64,000 nt of DNA from assembly GCF_026151205.1 (NCBI RefSeq), contig NC_087073.1, positions 8,595,411-8,659,410 on the forward strand, given 5' to 3'. A model generated the notes under the pieces. That model was given only the letters and a program-made list of their open reading frames with translations. It was not told the DNA's origin and ran no database searches. Positions 12,701 to 25,600 of this stretch are shown piece after piece (positions within the stretch are counted from its first letter, which is position 1; every line of letters starts with the position of its first letter). The translations under genes were made by a program, and so were the position numbers. The stretch comes from Bolinopsis microptera (Eukaryota > Ctenophora > Tentaculata > Lobata > Bolinopsidae).

Positions 12701-15700
12701 ACCATAACAGTAACATTCTGGTTGTTTTCATAAATCACATAAGCTTAGTTTTTATAGTTTTAATACTACATAATAGTGGTCTGAAGTATTGAGCCTTGCG
12801 TCTGAAGACAACGAGCAAACCTATCAACGTTTTACTTTTTATTCTAGATTGTTGTATAAGTACTACAACAAGAGATTGCTGAGGTCTGTGTGCATGCCTG
12901 ATTTTCAAAGTTGCAGTTTCGAAATAGATCGGAACAGTTTCGTCAGCTGCCTGTGAAATTTCTTGCTTGAGGAAAGAACTGAGGAACGTGTTCTGTTACT
13001 GTAGCTGTGCGTTTTAACTGTTTACACAGCGAGTTTAAACTACATGTTGTTTCTTTTTTAATTGTTTAATAGTTGTTACTTTTTTTTAACAGCTTTTTTT
13101 TCTGTTTGATATTTGTAAATTTTAAAGTTTTACGATAGTGTGCAGAACGCAACTGCGATGCTCGATACTGGTATAGTCGCTACTATTCAATTTAAATTCA
13201 GATACTTTACAAGGCACAGGCGGATGATTCGCAATGCACTATAGTGACTAGTCCTCATTTTTGCTTAACTTATTTATGCTTTATAATCATTCTAAGGAGC
13301 CTTGAATATTTGGGACATATATTTTAGGACTAGAAAAGGCTGCATTTTACCCTCACCTTGTGAATGGAGAAGACTGACATTAGATTAGTAGCAATGTCTT
13401 GACTTTCTGGAAGTGGAGAAGTCCAGTGACTACTTAATTAATTGTGCTTTGATACTTGACGTTTTGTGGCGGCTTCTTATGCAGATCTCACGTGCGATAT
13501 TTCCTGTTTTCGCTGATTTATAGATATTATTATGAGTCATGACTGAACACTTATCAATTACCAATTGTTTTCATATCAAGCACTTTAAGTTTACGACCGC
13601 GACCGTGCCGATCTTAATTAAAAACCATATCCTGTTCTTTCAATATAATCCACCGCTTCTCTTTTTCAATCTGATCTTTAACCGCAAATTTTGATAATTA
13701 AATTGGGAATGGTAAAATAATAGCCATGTTAGGGGCCTCCAGTTTGATGTTCTGACGTTGACTTTACATTTGACATGCATCTTTGTGGTGTTCCATGTCA
13801 GTACCGCCCTCCCTTCTCCTCCTTCTCCTTCTTCAGCCTTCCTTTGTAGTTCTGTAGTTGACTCACGATCTACTCCTACACTTCCTTTATTTCGGGTACT
13901 TTTGGTTAATGCGATGCTGGTTTGATGGAGTTTCAGCTTCAATTCTCCTTGTTTTATGCGCAATTAATTAATTCAAGTTATTTGGAAATTTGTCATGGAT
14001 AAAAAATGTATACCTGTGTTTCGTTATGGGTCAGTAGTGATGACCATGTTTCTACATATATAATTTATCCCGCGGTCCCTTTTTTGTTTTAAATCAGAGT
14101 TTGAATAAATTTAAGTAAAATGAGATCATTACAGATAATTATCAAATTATTTTATTTCAATACTTGTCTGGTCATCATCGAGTGATCTAAGATCTGTTAG
14201 AAAATAAATTTAATTCGAAAAATTTACTTTAAAACAATTGATTCTTAACGATATTCATTTGATTCTTCTCACCGAACTTGTAATAAAATCTTAAAAGTTG
14301 AAACCGGCCATACTCAGCTGCAGACTGCTGAAGTACAATGTTGTATGACTGCAATGTTTAATGACTGACTAAGAATGACATTAACCACCCCCTTCACTAC
14401 TTACCCCCCACTTCATCAGCTCCTTCCCATACGCTCTATAATCGATCATCCCAATTTAAAAATCGTCTGTCCGTGTAATCCGAGCCGTTACTGGTCCTGA
14501 GCTAATCCTGATAACCCACCTCCCTGCTCTGCCCTTTGTTGCTCACACAACGTCCCCCTCAGTTACAACCCCACATTGCTCACCTCGCGGCTGCATTTGT
14601 GCTATTAGAGGTTTGGTTAGGGCGTCTTGTTGAGCGTTTAGTTGGTCGTGTAACCTGTCTGCTGGCGCGTTAGACCTGAAGTTCTGGGCAGTGCGACCTG
14701 CTTTAACTTTACCCTGACTTCTTCTTGTAATTTAATTTGGGTTATCTTCTGTACGTTGTTTATTCTTGTGTTTAGTTTTAGGGTGTTACAAGTTCTTGTA
14801 ATTTTGTTTACATACTGTAAATTCTAAGTTAATTCTTGTATAATTCTGGTCGTCATAAACTGAATCCATGAAGAGGTGAATAGCTTCTGGCCTTCTGAAA
14901 CCAGATTTAACAAACAATATCCACTTTGTAGGGCTCAAGCTGCTTAGGAGATATGATGGTTTGCGATACTACAGACTTAGAGACTCTGATATATCAGCTA
15001 TTGTTCATTCTATGCCGTATAATTGGTATTTCTTGGTATTACCATGCCACTCGGCACACTCAATCTGTGAGCATGTCTAGTTCACCAGTTTACTGGAATT
15101 AGATGAAATCAGGTATCAGACAGCTCCTCTACAGCTAGAGATACCGCTTCCCTCTTGACACGAGTTCACATTTATTTCACCGAGTATCTTGTTAGCTACA
15201 ACTACACATATCAGTTCGGTTTAAGGACATGTCTTATTGACTTAACTTTATAAGTGTTCAGCACCTGCATCAGTAAAACCTACCTTTTAGCCTGTAGTTT
15301 GAATCGTTAGGACTAGTTTCGTTTAACTTGCAGTTTCCACGAATTTAAGTGGAAAATATAAGCAGCTAATCCTCCATTACTTGCGTAATGTGCCAAGATT
15401 TGCCATTAGTGACCATTAGTTTGACAGCTATGATTTGAGTTTTTAGTGGTTTCATTCCCACCGGTAAGCCTGCCGCTCATACTATATTTATCTGTTTTCG
15501 TATCAACTATGTTTTATCAACTATTATAACCGATTAACCGATGGATTTATCAGGTTTTATTATGACATGAGACGATAAAAAGATCACCACATTCTTATCT
15601 TCATTGAATCCCCTTGAAGACTTCCTCGACTTGCTGCAGATCTCCAGCAATCTCTACTCCAGAGTCTTGTCTCTAATTCAGTCTACAACGACTGATTTCC

Positions 15701-15832
15701 CCAATTTTATAGGGTAGAATAACTAGCTACTGTTTGGTACGAACTACCCAACTTAGCGTTATCTCTCAGTTGAGGACTACGAACAGACGGTTTGTCATCT
15801 CGTGTACTTGGTGGCACAGAAACAGAGGGGTC

Positions 15833-18800
15833 ATGTTGAAACTCTTAGTACTCTTACTCTCCCTCCTGCGCTACGTGCATCCTCTAAACACCACGGAGGG
15901 GGAAAGCTACTCGTCACAAAACCAAACAACCAGTTCGCTGATAGAAGATGTCAGGTGGCTGCAGTTCGTGAACACATTCCAAACTAAACTGACACTAAAC
16001 TCAACCATCAGTAGTGTCCCCATGTGCACTACATGGTTATCAAACAATTATCAGACCACGAGGTCACTCGACAAAACAATATCAAATTTGGAGAGATGGG
16101 GTCAGCATTGTGTGTCCAATATAGACTGTGTAAGCGGAAAGTTGAGCTTTCAGAGCCATGGTCTGAGTATAACTGAGCAGCTGAACGCGGGAGTCAGGAG
16201 GTTGGTGTTGGAGCTGCACTATGTGCCGGGCATGAAGAGGAAACTCCGAGTGTGTGCTTCTCTTCAAGGTGGGAGTTCATTTGTTTTTTGGTAATTCTGA
16301 ACTATTTACTTGGTTTTCACGTTCCAGTTAGCTACACCTCGTAGCTAATTGTTTTTCCTCTCTAATAAATCCTATACACTTTTCCATAATACATAATATA
16401 AAAGTGCCTCTCCTTCATGCTTGTAAACAGTTACAACCCCCTTCAGTGGAATGTACAGCAATGAAGAAGAAACTGAAAGTGAAACTAAGATCTAAGAAGA
16501 GGAAAAAGTCAGCTTATAATTGGTGCAAGGGTTTCGAGATGACAAGTAAAGGTGTCCACACCGGGTGCCATTCGGTCAGTTTGATATTATAATAGGAATT
16601 TTAAACAATGATTTATTGAAAAGTGTTTGAGTAGTATTTTTCATAAATTCATATGATAAGCGTTACTGCATATCCGATACGATTCGAATTCAATTTAACC
16701 ACTTTTAAAATCTATGTAAGTATACTACGACACCCCGCTGCTATCTGATTCACAATCCATCTAAACCATTTCATTGCAGGGTTCTCCTGAGTTTAAAAAT
16801 ACGGTAAAAGAAATTATAAAGTGGCTGAACAAGAACCAAGACCAGTTTGTGGTTATAGATCTACTTGACTACATTTCCTCGGAGACAGGGTGCAGGGTGG
16901 TTCCAGAGTTGGATAGTTCTCTGAAACTCTTTGGCTCAAGACTCCTTAAGCCTTCCCACCTGCAGGTATACAAAACGAGATTCTTACACTCTTTACTTAT
17001 CTCCCAGCTTTTAAGAATTGATCAAGTTATAAATTTTTCCCGTAGGAATTATTTGGAGTGTTCCCAGAAAATACTTATCCAGTGATAATTAACTTGGGTA
17101 TTTAAATTCCAATAAACTTAATGACACTTTTCCGGCAAATAAATTAACATTCTGTGTTTGTTCCGAAAACTTGTTTTACAAAGGGACCTTTCTGTCTCTC
17201 TGCTGCTTCGGTGAAAACCTTACAACACACAAATTACTCCGAATTCCTACTAAATGCTGTGTTCACGGAAATTGAGCACGAAAGAAATGTGTATTATTTA
17301 GCCATTAAAACGAGCCTCCCACAAACGAGATTAAATTTGTCATGAGTAATTATTTATGACTCGACGATAGCTTGAATTTATAAGTGCCTTCTAGCTCATT
17401 CACACTATCGAAGGATCGTTGACCTGATTTTTACTGACAGGTACCATAATCGAGCATATTTTCGGCACTCGCCTATCACCACTGTTTCAAAAATAAAGCT
17501 TGTAATTGAATTTCCAGTGTCAAATAAAACTGAAGCCGTCTATTTGATACCGAACGTTAACCGGGTTATCAAATTTAGAATTCCAGACAAAAGCATCGCG
17601 ATTATCAGTCGGTCAAATATTTCAGTCTCAAAAATGGAAATGTATTTTGGTTCCTGACCTGGTTGACTTTAACCCGGCCTGTCTAGACGAGTTTTCAAAC
17701 TGCTGAACTCAGAAAATCAATGAAAAAGTTTCATTTCAAAATACAAACAATTGTATTAATCTTGAAAAGGGAGTTTACTTTTCACATTTATGTTTTCTAT
17801 TAAGTACGTTAGTATTTAATAACGTTAGTACGTTAGTACGTTAGATGGAAATAAAACGGAGAGCTGTTTGGCTCTAGAATTTAACGTAAAAGAACATTTT
17901 ACTTTTCCATTCCTTTTCTCTAGATAGAACGAAAATAGGACTGCTGGGACACTACCCTCGCTGAGAGAGATAAGAGAGATGGGAAGGAACGTCCTGATAA
18001 GAAGCACCTGCACTTTTGGAGGAAACCTCGTATTCCCTGCTCAGGAGAACAATTGTAAGTGTAGATCACGTTTTTTTGAAGAGTAATTTTGGATTTAGGA
18101 GTCTAGGAGATATCCTGAGAGACTGTGACTGTCTGCTTATGTGGTTTATGATTAAAGGGAAGACGGGGATAAATTAGTGATAATCTTACCTCGCCAGCGA
18201 ACGTAACACTATTTGTTTCAGACGTTTCGATAGATGAGTTTAACAGGGATGTATGTCAACAGGAGAATAACTCATTCACCCTCTACTATCACGACAGGAT
18301 CCACGTTAGTCCTTTTGATGTAATCCTAATATGTGGGAGGACACACTGTGACGCCGTGATGCTATGTAGTTTATATAATATGAGTGCAATTTATATAACC
18401 GTATTACTATTAGCCCTTTATCGGCTATCATCATGTCCAGTTTCCAGTGCCAACTTAGCACATTCAGACCCAAAATCGTATTTTGTAATTATCGTGTCCA
18501 ATCTGAAGCCAGAATAATTATTCCACAATTCTTCAATGTCTACCTTATCCCTCTTTTCACGTCTCAGTGCATACAGGCATGAAATCCAATGCGATTAATT
18601 TCCAGGAGCCTTTCCTCTAATTTCACTAGGGTGGGGGCCTGGCAAGATGCCATGTTGTATGGGTAGGTACCGGGTAATTCAATAATAAACGGTGCATTAT
18701 TAACTCCTGTAATCTGGTCCCGCTCATTTTGACTTATTCAAAACAGTATGATTAGGGACTAGAAGCAACACTTGCCCAGTCATTCCTGTGGTTCATATTG

Positions 18801-21800
18801 GAGGATGGGTAGCAGGAGTAGGTTGACAGCAAGCTAGAGAAGAGTGGTATTATGTATAAGGTGTAAAGAGCTTGTAACTATAGACAATTTTACTATTGAG
18901 AATGTTATCCCTTTAGCCGAAAAGTAAAATCAAATATTATTATCAGGTAGATTTGCGATTGTCAGCAAGTAGGAAAGTAAGACAGTACCGAACTTTAAGG
19001 ACCCCAACAAAGTCTGATCAACAACTAGCTACCAGATGTAACTCTCAGATAGCTCTCCAAGCTTCCAACTTCTCAGACCTTTTCGGTAATCTACTCGTGC
19101 ACTTATCTGCAATTTCTTCTCATATTATTTTCTCTTATAAACCGCAGCAGTTCATCACAGAAGGCAGAGTTTCTGAGCATGCTCGCAGTTAAAATCATTC
19201 TAACATTTTTATTTGTCAGGCTGTAGTTGGACATGGTTACCCCACAACTATAATAATGACTGTTCCGGCTGCACTGCATTCCATTTGGACCCCACCACCA
19301 TGACATACGGCTGGGTTAACACTGAGTGCAGCAAAACACTCCATTTAGCTTGTAAAGGACTGGGGGAGGGAGAATTCTCTGTTTCTCCTGACTTTCAACA
19401 TCTTCCTAACAACGGGGACGTTCTAGCTTGTGGGGGACACCTGAGATTTGCTTTGCCTTTATCACCCAGGTAAGATGATACAGATTGCAGGTTTCAGGGG
19501 TGTTGAGTGGTTACTACAACCGTGAGGTCGAGGTTTCGAGAACGAGATGTTCTAGATATAAATGTTCTTATTATTCAAAATAATTGCAATTTCAGGGAAG
19601 CATTCAACCTAGCTGATGGAATGTGGAGACATGGATTATCTCACGTCTGGTTACCTCGAATTGAAGGATACACGTGCACTGATGTCGGTAAGACCTTCCT
19701 TAAAGTTTTATCGTGATATGCAACAATAGTAGAGAAACATACAAAATATATTTCCAAATATTTGTAATTTAGAAATGTCTACCCGTAGTGCAACTGTTTG
19801 ATAGCCTATTGACCAACATGAAATTTCAGCTCCAGACATCCAATGTGGAGAGCCCGATATCCCTACAAACGGCAGTCTTATTGGGGAAGATAGTGGGTTT
19901 GATGCTCTAGTCACTTACCAGTGTGATCTGGGATACAAACTCATTGGAACTGAGACTAGCATGTGTCAATCTAACGGTTCCTGGTCCGGTTCTGTCCCGA
20001 TTTGTCAGAGTAAGTTCAAGCTCCTCAACTTGGAAATTTCTGTAAGGAGTTGAATGTTTGGAAAAAACTTATCACTTTAGGAGTTTTCTTGTTTAAGATT
20101 TACTTGTTTTAAGACCATTTTATCACTTCAGGAGTTGACTGCGGAGTGCCACCCCGAATAAAGATGGGAAGAGTGTACGGGACGAGTACAGATTACGGGA
20201 GTATGTACGGTTACACGTGTAACTGGGGTCACGTGTTCGAAGGACGAGCCAGCATTGTTTCCATAGTTACCACGTGCCAGGAAAATGGACGCTGGTCTGT
20301 CGAAGTTCCCGATTGTATACGTAAGTATTACATTATTTGTAAGTCTGGCAGTTCACTATTTACCACAAAATTATATTTAATATTACGCAGAAGGCGTTCT
20401 TTCTCGCCCCTTCTTAAATCTGAAAAGCTCGATCCGTACTTATTTTCATAACTCCCACTTTCTTCAGAAAGGCAGTGCGAAGTAAGCGAGTGGGGGGAAT
20501 GGGGCGAGTGCTCGGAGTCTTGTGAGGGTGGGACACAGATAAGGTCTCGGGAAATCCTGTCCTCCCACGGGAACGAGATAAACGGGAACTGTCCCTCCCT
20601 GGAGGAAATCAGAGTTTGTAACACCCGGAAATGTGACACGTGCACCACCAAGGTTTACAGAGTCCCCCTGGAGGCTGATCAGTGCAGAAGTGCTGAGCGG
20701 GTCACTAACAGGGTCAGTATTCTTGTTATAGAGTTAAATACTTACAGGATAGGAGGGTAAATCCACATAGACTTATAGTTATAGACTAATAAGAGGGTAA
20801 ATCCAGATTCGATTTTGTTGAAATCTCAATTCTCACTACTTTGATTAATGAGTAAACGCAGAAATTTAAAATGAAGTCCAGCCGAACTTTGCATGATTTA
20901 TCGGAGGACCTATTTTTACTCATTATCCAATCTAGGTAAACTATAGGTAAAAATATAATACTAATCATAAGCTAAAATGTACTAATCTTTGTATTCTAAA
21001 TGGGGAAAAAGAAGAAACATTGTCAGTCAGTCGAGAAAATTGTCAGTCAGGCTATATGGCAGCTTTGTAGATGTTGTGACTATGCTAGTAGTGGTCCCAG
21101 GCTTGCGACTGGAATTGCGGTGTTAAATCGATTTAATGGTATACCAACGATCCACCTCCCACTTGTTGTTTGGTACTTAGCATTAATAGTGTTAGCTGTA
21201 GCCATTTATGGCAAGAATCTTAAAACTAATGGGGATGACAAGGAAAAGAGGAAGGAAAAAGAATAACGGAACAAACAATTAATTAAAGTATTTATAGGAG
21301 CATTAGATATTGTAATTACAAGCTTCAATAATAAATCACTGACTAAAACTTCTAATTTAAATGACACTTGGTACGCTCGCCCATTTTCACTGGTCAGTCT
21401 GAACTTCGGTTTAGCACGTTGTACACTTATTCACCTAAGTTTCAGAATTTGTTCAGTTTAGCAGAGTTAGTACCCGTGTTTCAATAAATCAAAAGATATC
21501 AGGGGAGTTCTTTAATAATGTTATGGTCATCTAGAATACCGAACTTCCTGAAAACGTTATCATATTTCCTCAGACAACGTTTAATGCCTTTAATCAGTCT
21601 ATCACGGCTATATCCTCTATCAATTAGAATTTTGAATATTTTGTGAAGATGGGAGGTAAAGATATCCAATCTAGTGCAAACATTACCATATCTAAGAACT
21701 TGACTTGAAAAAACGTTGTAGCCAACCTCGGTTGGGATGTTACTGTGAGGAAATGTAAGGGATACAACATGAAAATTAAAATCATCGGTTTTGTTATACA

Positions 21801-22180
21801 CTGATATTTCTAGTCCTTCTGTGGAAATATTAATATTTAAATCAAGGTAGTTAATGATTTTATTATTAACTCAGTACTGTGCCGGTACCTGTAGAGAGAC
21901 AGGAATGTGCTGTAAAGCTACTGTTAAAAGCACTAAAAACATCCTCCTCTTTTGTGAGAATTCTCCTCCCAGAAACTTCAAACTTCCGGTGAGTATTATG
22001 CCTGTTTTTTTTTATTATCGTCGTATCTTTATCATGTCTATTATTATTATTTTTATCGACAAATTGACACTTCTGTATCACAGACAGGAGAAATCACAGA
22101 GCATTCTGTCAGTCAGAGTCATTAATAAACATATTAAATTTCAGGTGATAGAAGAATGTGGTTGCATACCATGTGGTTGA
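15833..22180 (+). CDS. Secreted PI-PLC-like / Cys-rich / sushi x2 / TSP1 / cystine-knot protein
   Basis: Thirteen exons read in one phase-consistent chain: 15833-16268, 16447-16574, 16780-16965, about 17970-18054, 18222-18304, 18947-19085, 19220-19469, 19596-19687, 19830-20009, 20132-20320, 20468-20712, 21875-21988, 22145-22180. The fourth acceptor is the least certain. The chosen ATG begins a signal peptide (MLKLLVLLLSLL). Exons 1-5 resemble PI-PLC X domains (ITEQLNAGVRRLVLE; IIKWLNKNQDQFVVIDLLDY), but the usual first catalytic histidine motif is replaced by MCTTWLSNNY, so catalysis is doubtful. Exons 6-8 encode an unrecognised Cys/Trp-rich region. Exons 9 and 10 are sushi (CCP) modules, and exon 11 is a TSP1 module (SEWGEWGECSESC). 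The end of exon 11 with exons 12-13 forms a C-terminal cystine knot (YCAGTC, CC, ECGCIPCG) and the stop. The product should be an extracellular matrix or signalling protein of roughly 720 residues. Confidence 0.85.
21480..21862 (-). pseudogene. Penelope-like retroelement reverse-transcriptase fragment
   Basis: On the minus strand this intronic piece encodes YNKTDDFNFHVVSLTFPHSN, then SNIPTEVGYNVFSSQVLRY and a basic helical tail. In my recollection this matches the C-terminal RT region of Penelope-like elements (vYdKRDDF, FP..SNIP, Y..y.SQl.R). Only about 120 residues remain and no further RT motifs or GIY-YIG domain are seen, so it is a 5'-truncated relic. It lies in the intron between the TSP1 exon and the first cystine-knot exon, ending about 12 bp before the next exon. 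Confidence 0.7.
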
Positions 22181-22689
22181 AGTTAAAACAGTCTTTAACA
22201 AATATCATCTGGAAATCTGCTAGATAATCGAAGAAAGCTAATTCCCGTAAAGAAAACTCATTGAAACTGTATTAGTGAAGATTGAGAAACTTATTTGAAT
22301 GCTGACGCTGTCATTTGTCAGCAAACGGAACTGAAATAGAACAGGAAATTCAGAGGTTGTGACTTAACTTTCATAGTAATAACTAATATATGTGAATGTC
22401 TTACTTCATTAATAATAGTCCTTTTAAGTTTTAGTTAATTAAATAGTTAGGTGAATTAGGATATAGGATTTAAACGATATAATGATGAATACTTAGAGAT
22501 TTCTGATATGATTTTATAGTAATGAATATTGGTTATCACATGTTTTAACCCCATTACATCTTACTGGCCCGAATTATTTCCACTTGGGGTAGATGTGGCA
22601 AATAATTGTAGCGAATTGTTATACATAGATCTCTTCGAAAGATTTTAGTACGATTCATGATATTATACAATAGTTATTTTTAAGTTTAA
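22181..22689. other. Intergenic spacer, nothing recognised
   Basis: AT-rich spacer between the stop codon of the sushi/TSP1 gene and the 3' end of the LINE. It should include the host gene's 3' UTR. I see no coding or repeat structure. Confidence 0.6.
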
Positions 22690-25600
22690 CACTTAACTTA
22701 CTTGTACTTGTACTTGAAAAGGTCTCCTCCTAGTCGTTGGAGTGGCCTGCACCACAAAGTAACTCCTTTCTCCGGTGTATTAGACCTCTCCAGTGAACCC
22801 TGTCTGTAGCTTGTTGTTCTGCATCTTCTATCGTGATGTTATCGACACCTGTGAAGATTGCTGCATCCTCCCGGACACATGACAACCAGTTTTTCCGAGG
22901 TCTACCTCTTGACCTTTTACCATGCTTTGGGATCCAGTGCAGAAGATAGTTGGGTATTCTTTCTTCTGGCATCCTCACCACATGGCCAAACCATCGGAGT
23001 CTAGCTGCTCGTACGAAAGTATCAACAGGGGCGATGTTAGCCCGCTTAAGTACATCAGCATTAGATACATGATAAAACCATTTTATTTTCAGGATCCTCC
23101 TGAGACATCTATGATGGAACACCTCAAATCTTTTCATCTGCGTCTGTGTGGTATTCCATACCTCACTTCCATAAAGCAGTATAGTGAGAACAGCCGCTTT
23201 GTAAATCCTGATTTTAGTTGGAGTCTTGATGTTGCGACTGTACCATATACTGCTGAGCTGATAGAATGCCCCAGAGGCCTTTTGAATTCGAGCTGAAAGT
23301 TCTTTGTCAATTGTTCCATTCGCACTGATGATTGCACCCAAGTAAGTGAAATTGCTGACCTGCTGTATTGGGAGACCTTCCACATTGATGTCCATAGTGT
23401 CGTCTTTAGAATACGGCCTCTGCGATGCACTTTTGCTGACAACCATGCTCTGTGTCTTGCCAGCATTAATCTTCAGACCCGCATAGGCACTGTATTTGCA
23501 GAGAAGGTCAGTGGTTTCCTGCAGCCCCTCTTTTGAGTTATCTAACATAGCCATGTCATCAGCGTAATCAGTGTCCAAAAGATGTTTCTCTTCTACCCCG
23601 GGGGCTGGCAGCTGTAATAAAGCCCCTTTGCTAATGACCTTGTTCAGTTCCATAAGGTATGCCGAAAAATTCAAACAAAAGTTGAAGACTGGTGGTCCCT
23701 GTATATCACCTTGCCCAGTACCCGAGTTGACATCAAACCAACCTGTAACCTCTCCATTGACCCTAACAGCACTAACTGTGTGAGTGAAGAACGCCTTCAT
23801 AATTCTAATGTACTTGTCAGGTAAGCCGTAGTGCTGCATACTTCTCCAAATGAACTGCCTGTCAATTGAATCAAAAGCTGCTTTGAAATCAACAAAATTA
23901 ATATACAGAGGGATATTATACTCAATGCATTGGTGTATAATACAGCGGAGTGAATAAACCTGGTCAATACATGAGCGATTCTGTCTAAAACCACTTTGAT
24001 TTTCCCGGAGGAATCTTTCCATGCCATTGCTAAGTCTCCGCAGGAGTATCATCTGCAGGAGCTTCGAGGCTGTGGATCTTAATGTAATGCCTCTGTTGTT
24101 AGCGCAATGAGAGGTGTCACCTTTCTTTCCAACGATGATAATAACACCTTTGGACCAATCCTCAGGAATCTTCTCATCTTCCCACACTTTCTTGAACAAC
24201 ACAATTAGTTGATCGACCAACCCATCCTGTCCATACTTAAGTTGCTCGTTGGTGATACCATCCACTCCTGGACTTTTGTGATTCTTGAGTTTTTTGAGGG
24301 CATCAACAATCTCGTTTCTTGTAGGAGCTTCATCCGAATCGGAAAGGTCGTCAAAACTGGGTTGCGGAGGGATGTTGTCTAGGTCAGAAATATTGGCCTC
24401 TTGCGGGGGAGGGTTCAATAGCCTAGAGAAGTGCTCTTTCCACCTTTCTTTCTGGGCATGTGGGTCGGCAATCAACTGGCCAGATACGTCTCTAACTGCA
24501 GTTGACTGCTTCTTCTTCTTTCCAGATATGACATTGATCTTCTGCCATACCTCACGTTGCTGACCTTTTCTCGCAGCTTCTTCCAAGTCATTGGCCATTC
24601 TACGTGCCCAGTTGTTATCGTCCACCTTGCTACTTTTTTTAAAGAGCTTATTCAATCTAGAATACTCTGACCTGTTAGCGTTCGAATTAGGGTCTTTACG
24701 CTTAAATTCCTTACGGTTCTTCAATAATTCTTTTGTCTTCTGAGATTGGTGCCTGTCCTTCTTTTTTCGAGGTCTTTGCCCAAGGATTTCCATGGAAACT
24801 TGTTGGACAGTTGTCTTGAAGTTGTCCCACATTGATTCCAGGTCAACCTCAGGTTCCAAACAGTCAAATTTGTTTCTCAGAACAATATTGTATTCGGAAA
24901 CAAGTGAATGATCACGCAGATGCTCAATAGCAGGAATCTCAAGCTTACGTTCCTGCTTCTTTTTCACTGACATAAGCTTCATTCTCAGTCGTGCTCTTAC
25001 CAAATAGTGATCAGACCCAATGTCAGCCCCCCTACAAACTTTTACATTTAGCAAGGAGCCTCCAAACTTCTTACTGATACAGATGTGGTCTATTTGGTTT
25101 ACAGTACGACCATCAGGTGATCTCCACGTACCTTTATGTATATCCTTTTGCTGAAACATAGTGCCCCCGATGGTAAGTTGGTGGGCAATGCAAAAGTCCA
25201 ACAATCGGGTACCATTGTCATTTGATGAGCTGTGAAGCGAGTGTCCACCAATGACACCTGACATAGAACTGCAGTCCGATGTGACCTTAGCATTAAGATC
25301 ACCGAGCAGTAATTTTAAATCATGTCGGGGTAGCTCATCGAATGCACTTGACAACTGCTGGTAGAATTCATCCTTATCGTTATCTGAAGCCCCCTCAGTT
25401 GGCGCATATGCCACAACAACAGAGATGTTCAGGTGTTGACTATGCAGCCTTGCACTCAACAAACGGTCAGATATTGGTAGATAGGAAATTAATGAATTTT
25501 TAGTCCTCTTTGAAAGGGTAAGACCGACACCTCGCCTTCTTATACCGTCCGTCCTCCCTGAATAAATAAGTAAGGAGCCATTATCCAGTAGCTCTGATCC

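Larger units (their letters stand above)
3785..15832. other. 12-kb stretch with no recognisable gene
   Basis: Apart from the short repeats listed separately I see no exon chain, RNA gene or transposase here. Open frames of 60-116 codons occur but show no conserved motif and no matching splice partners. The part next to 3784 should contain the aminopeptidase promoter, but no clear core element stands out. The stretch could hold distal regulatory DNA, unrecognised non-coding RNA or old transposon debris. Confidence 0.6.

Noticed and set aside
13640-13963. 107-codon minus-strand ORF
   Set aside because: Low-complexity charged segment from a CTCCTT-rich tract; no recognised motif.
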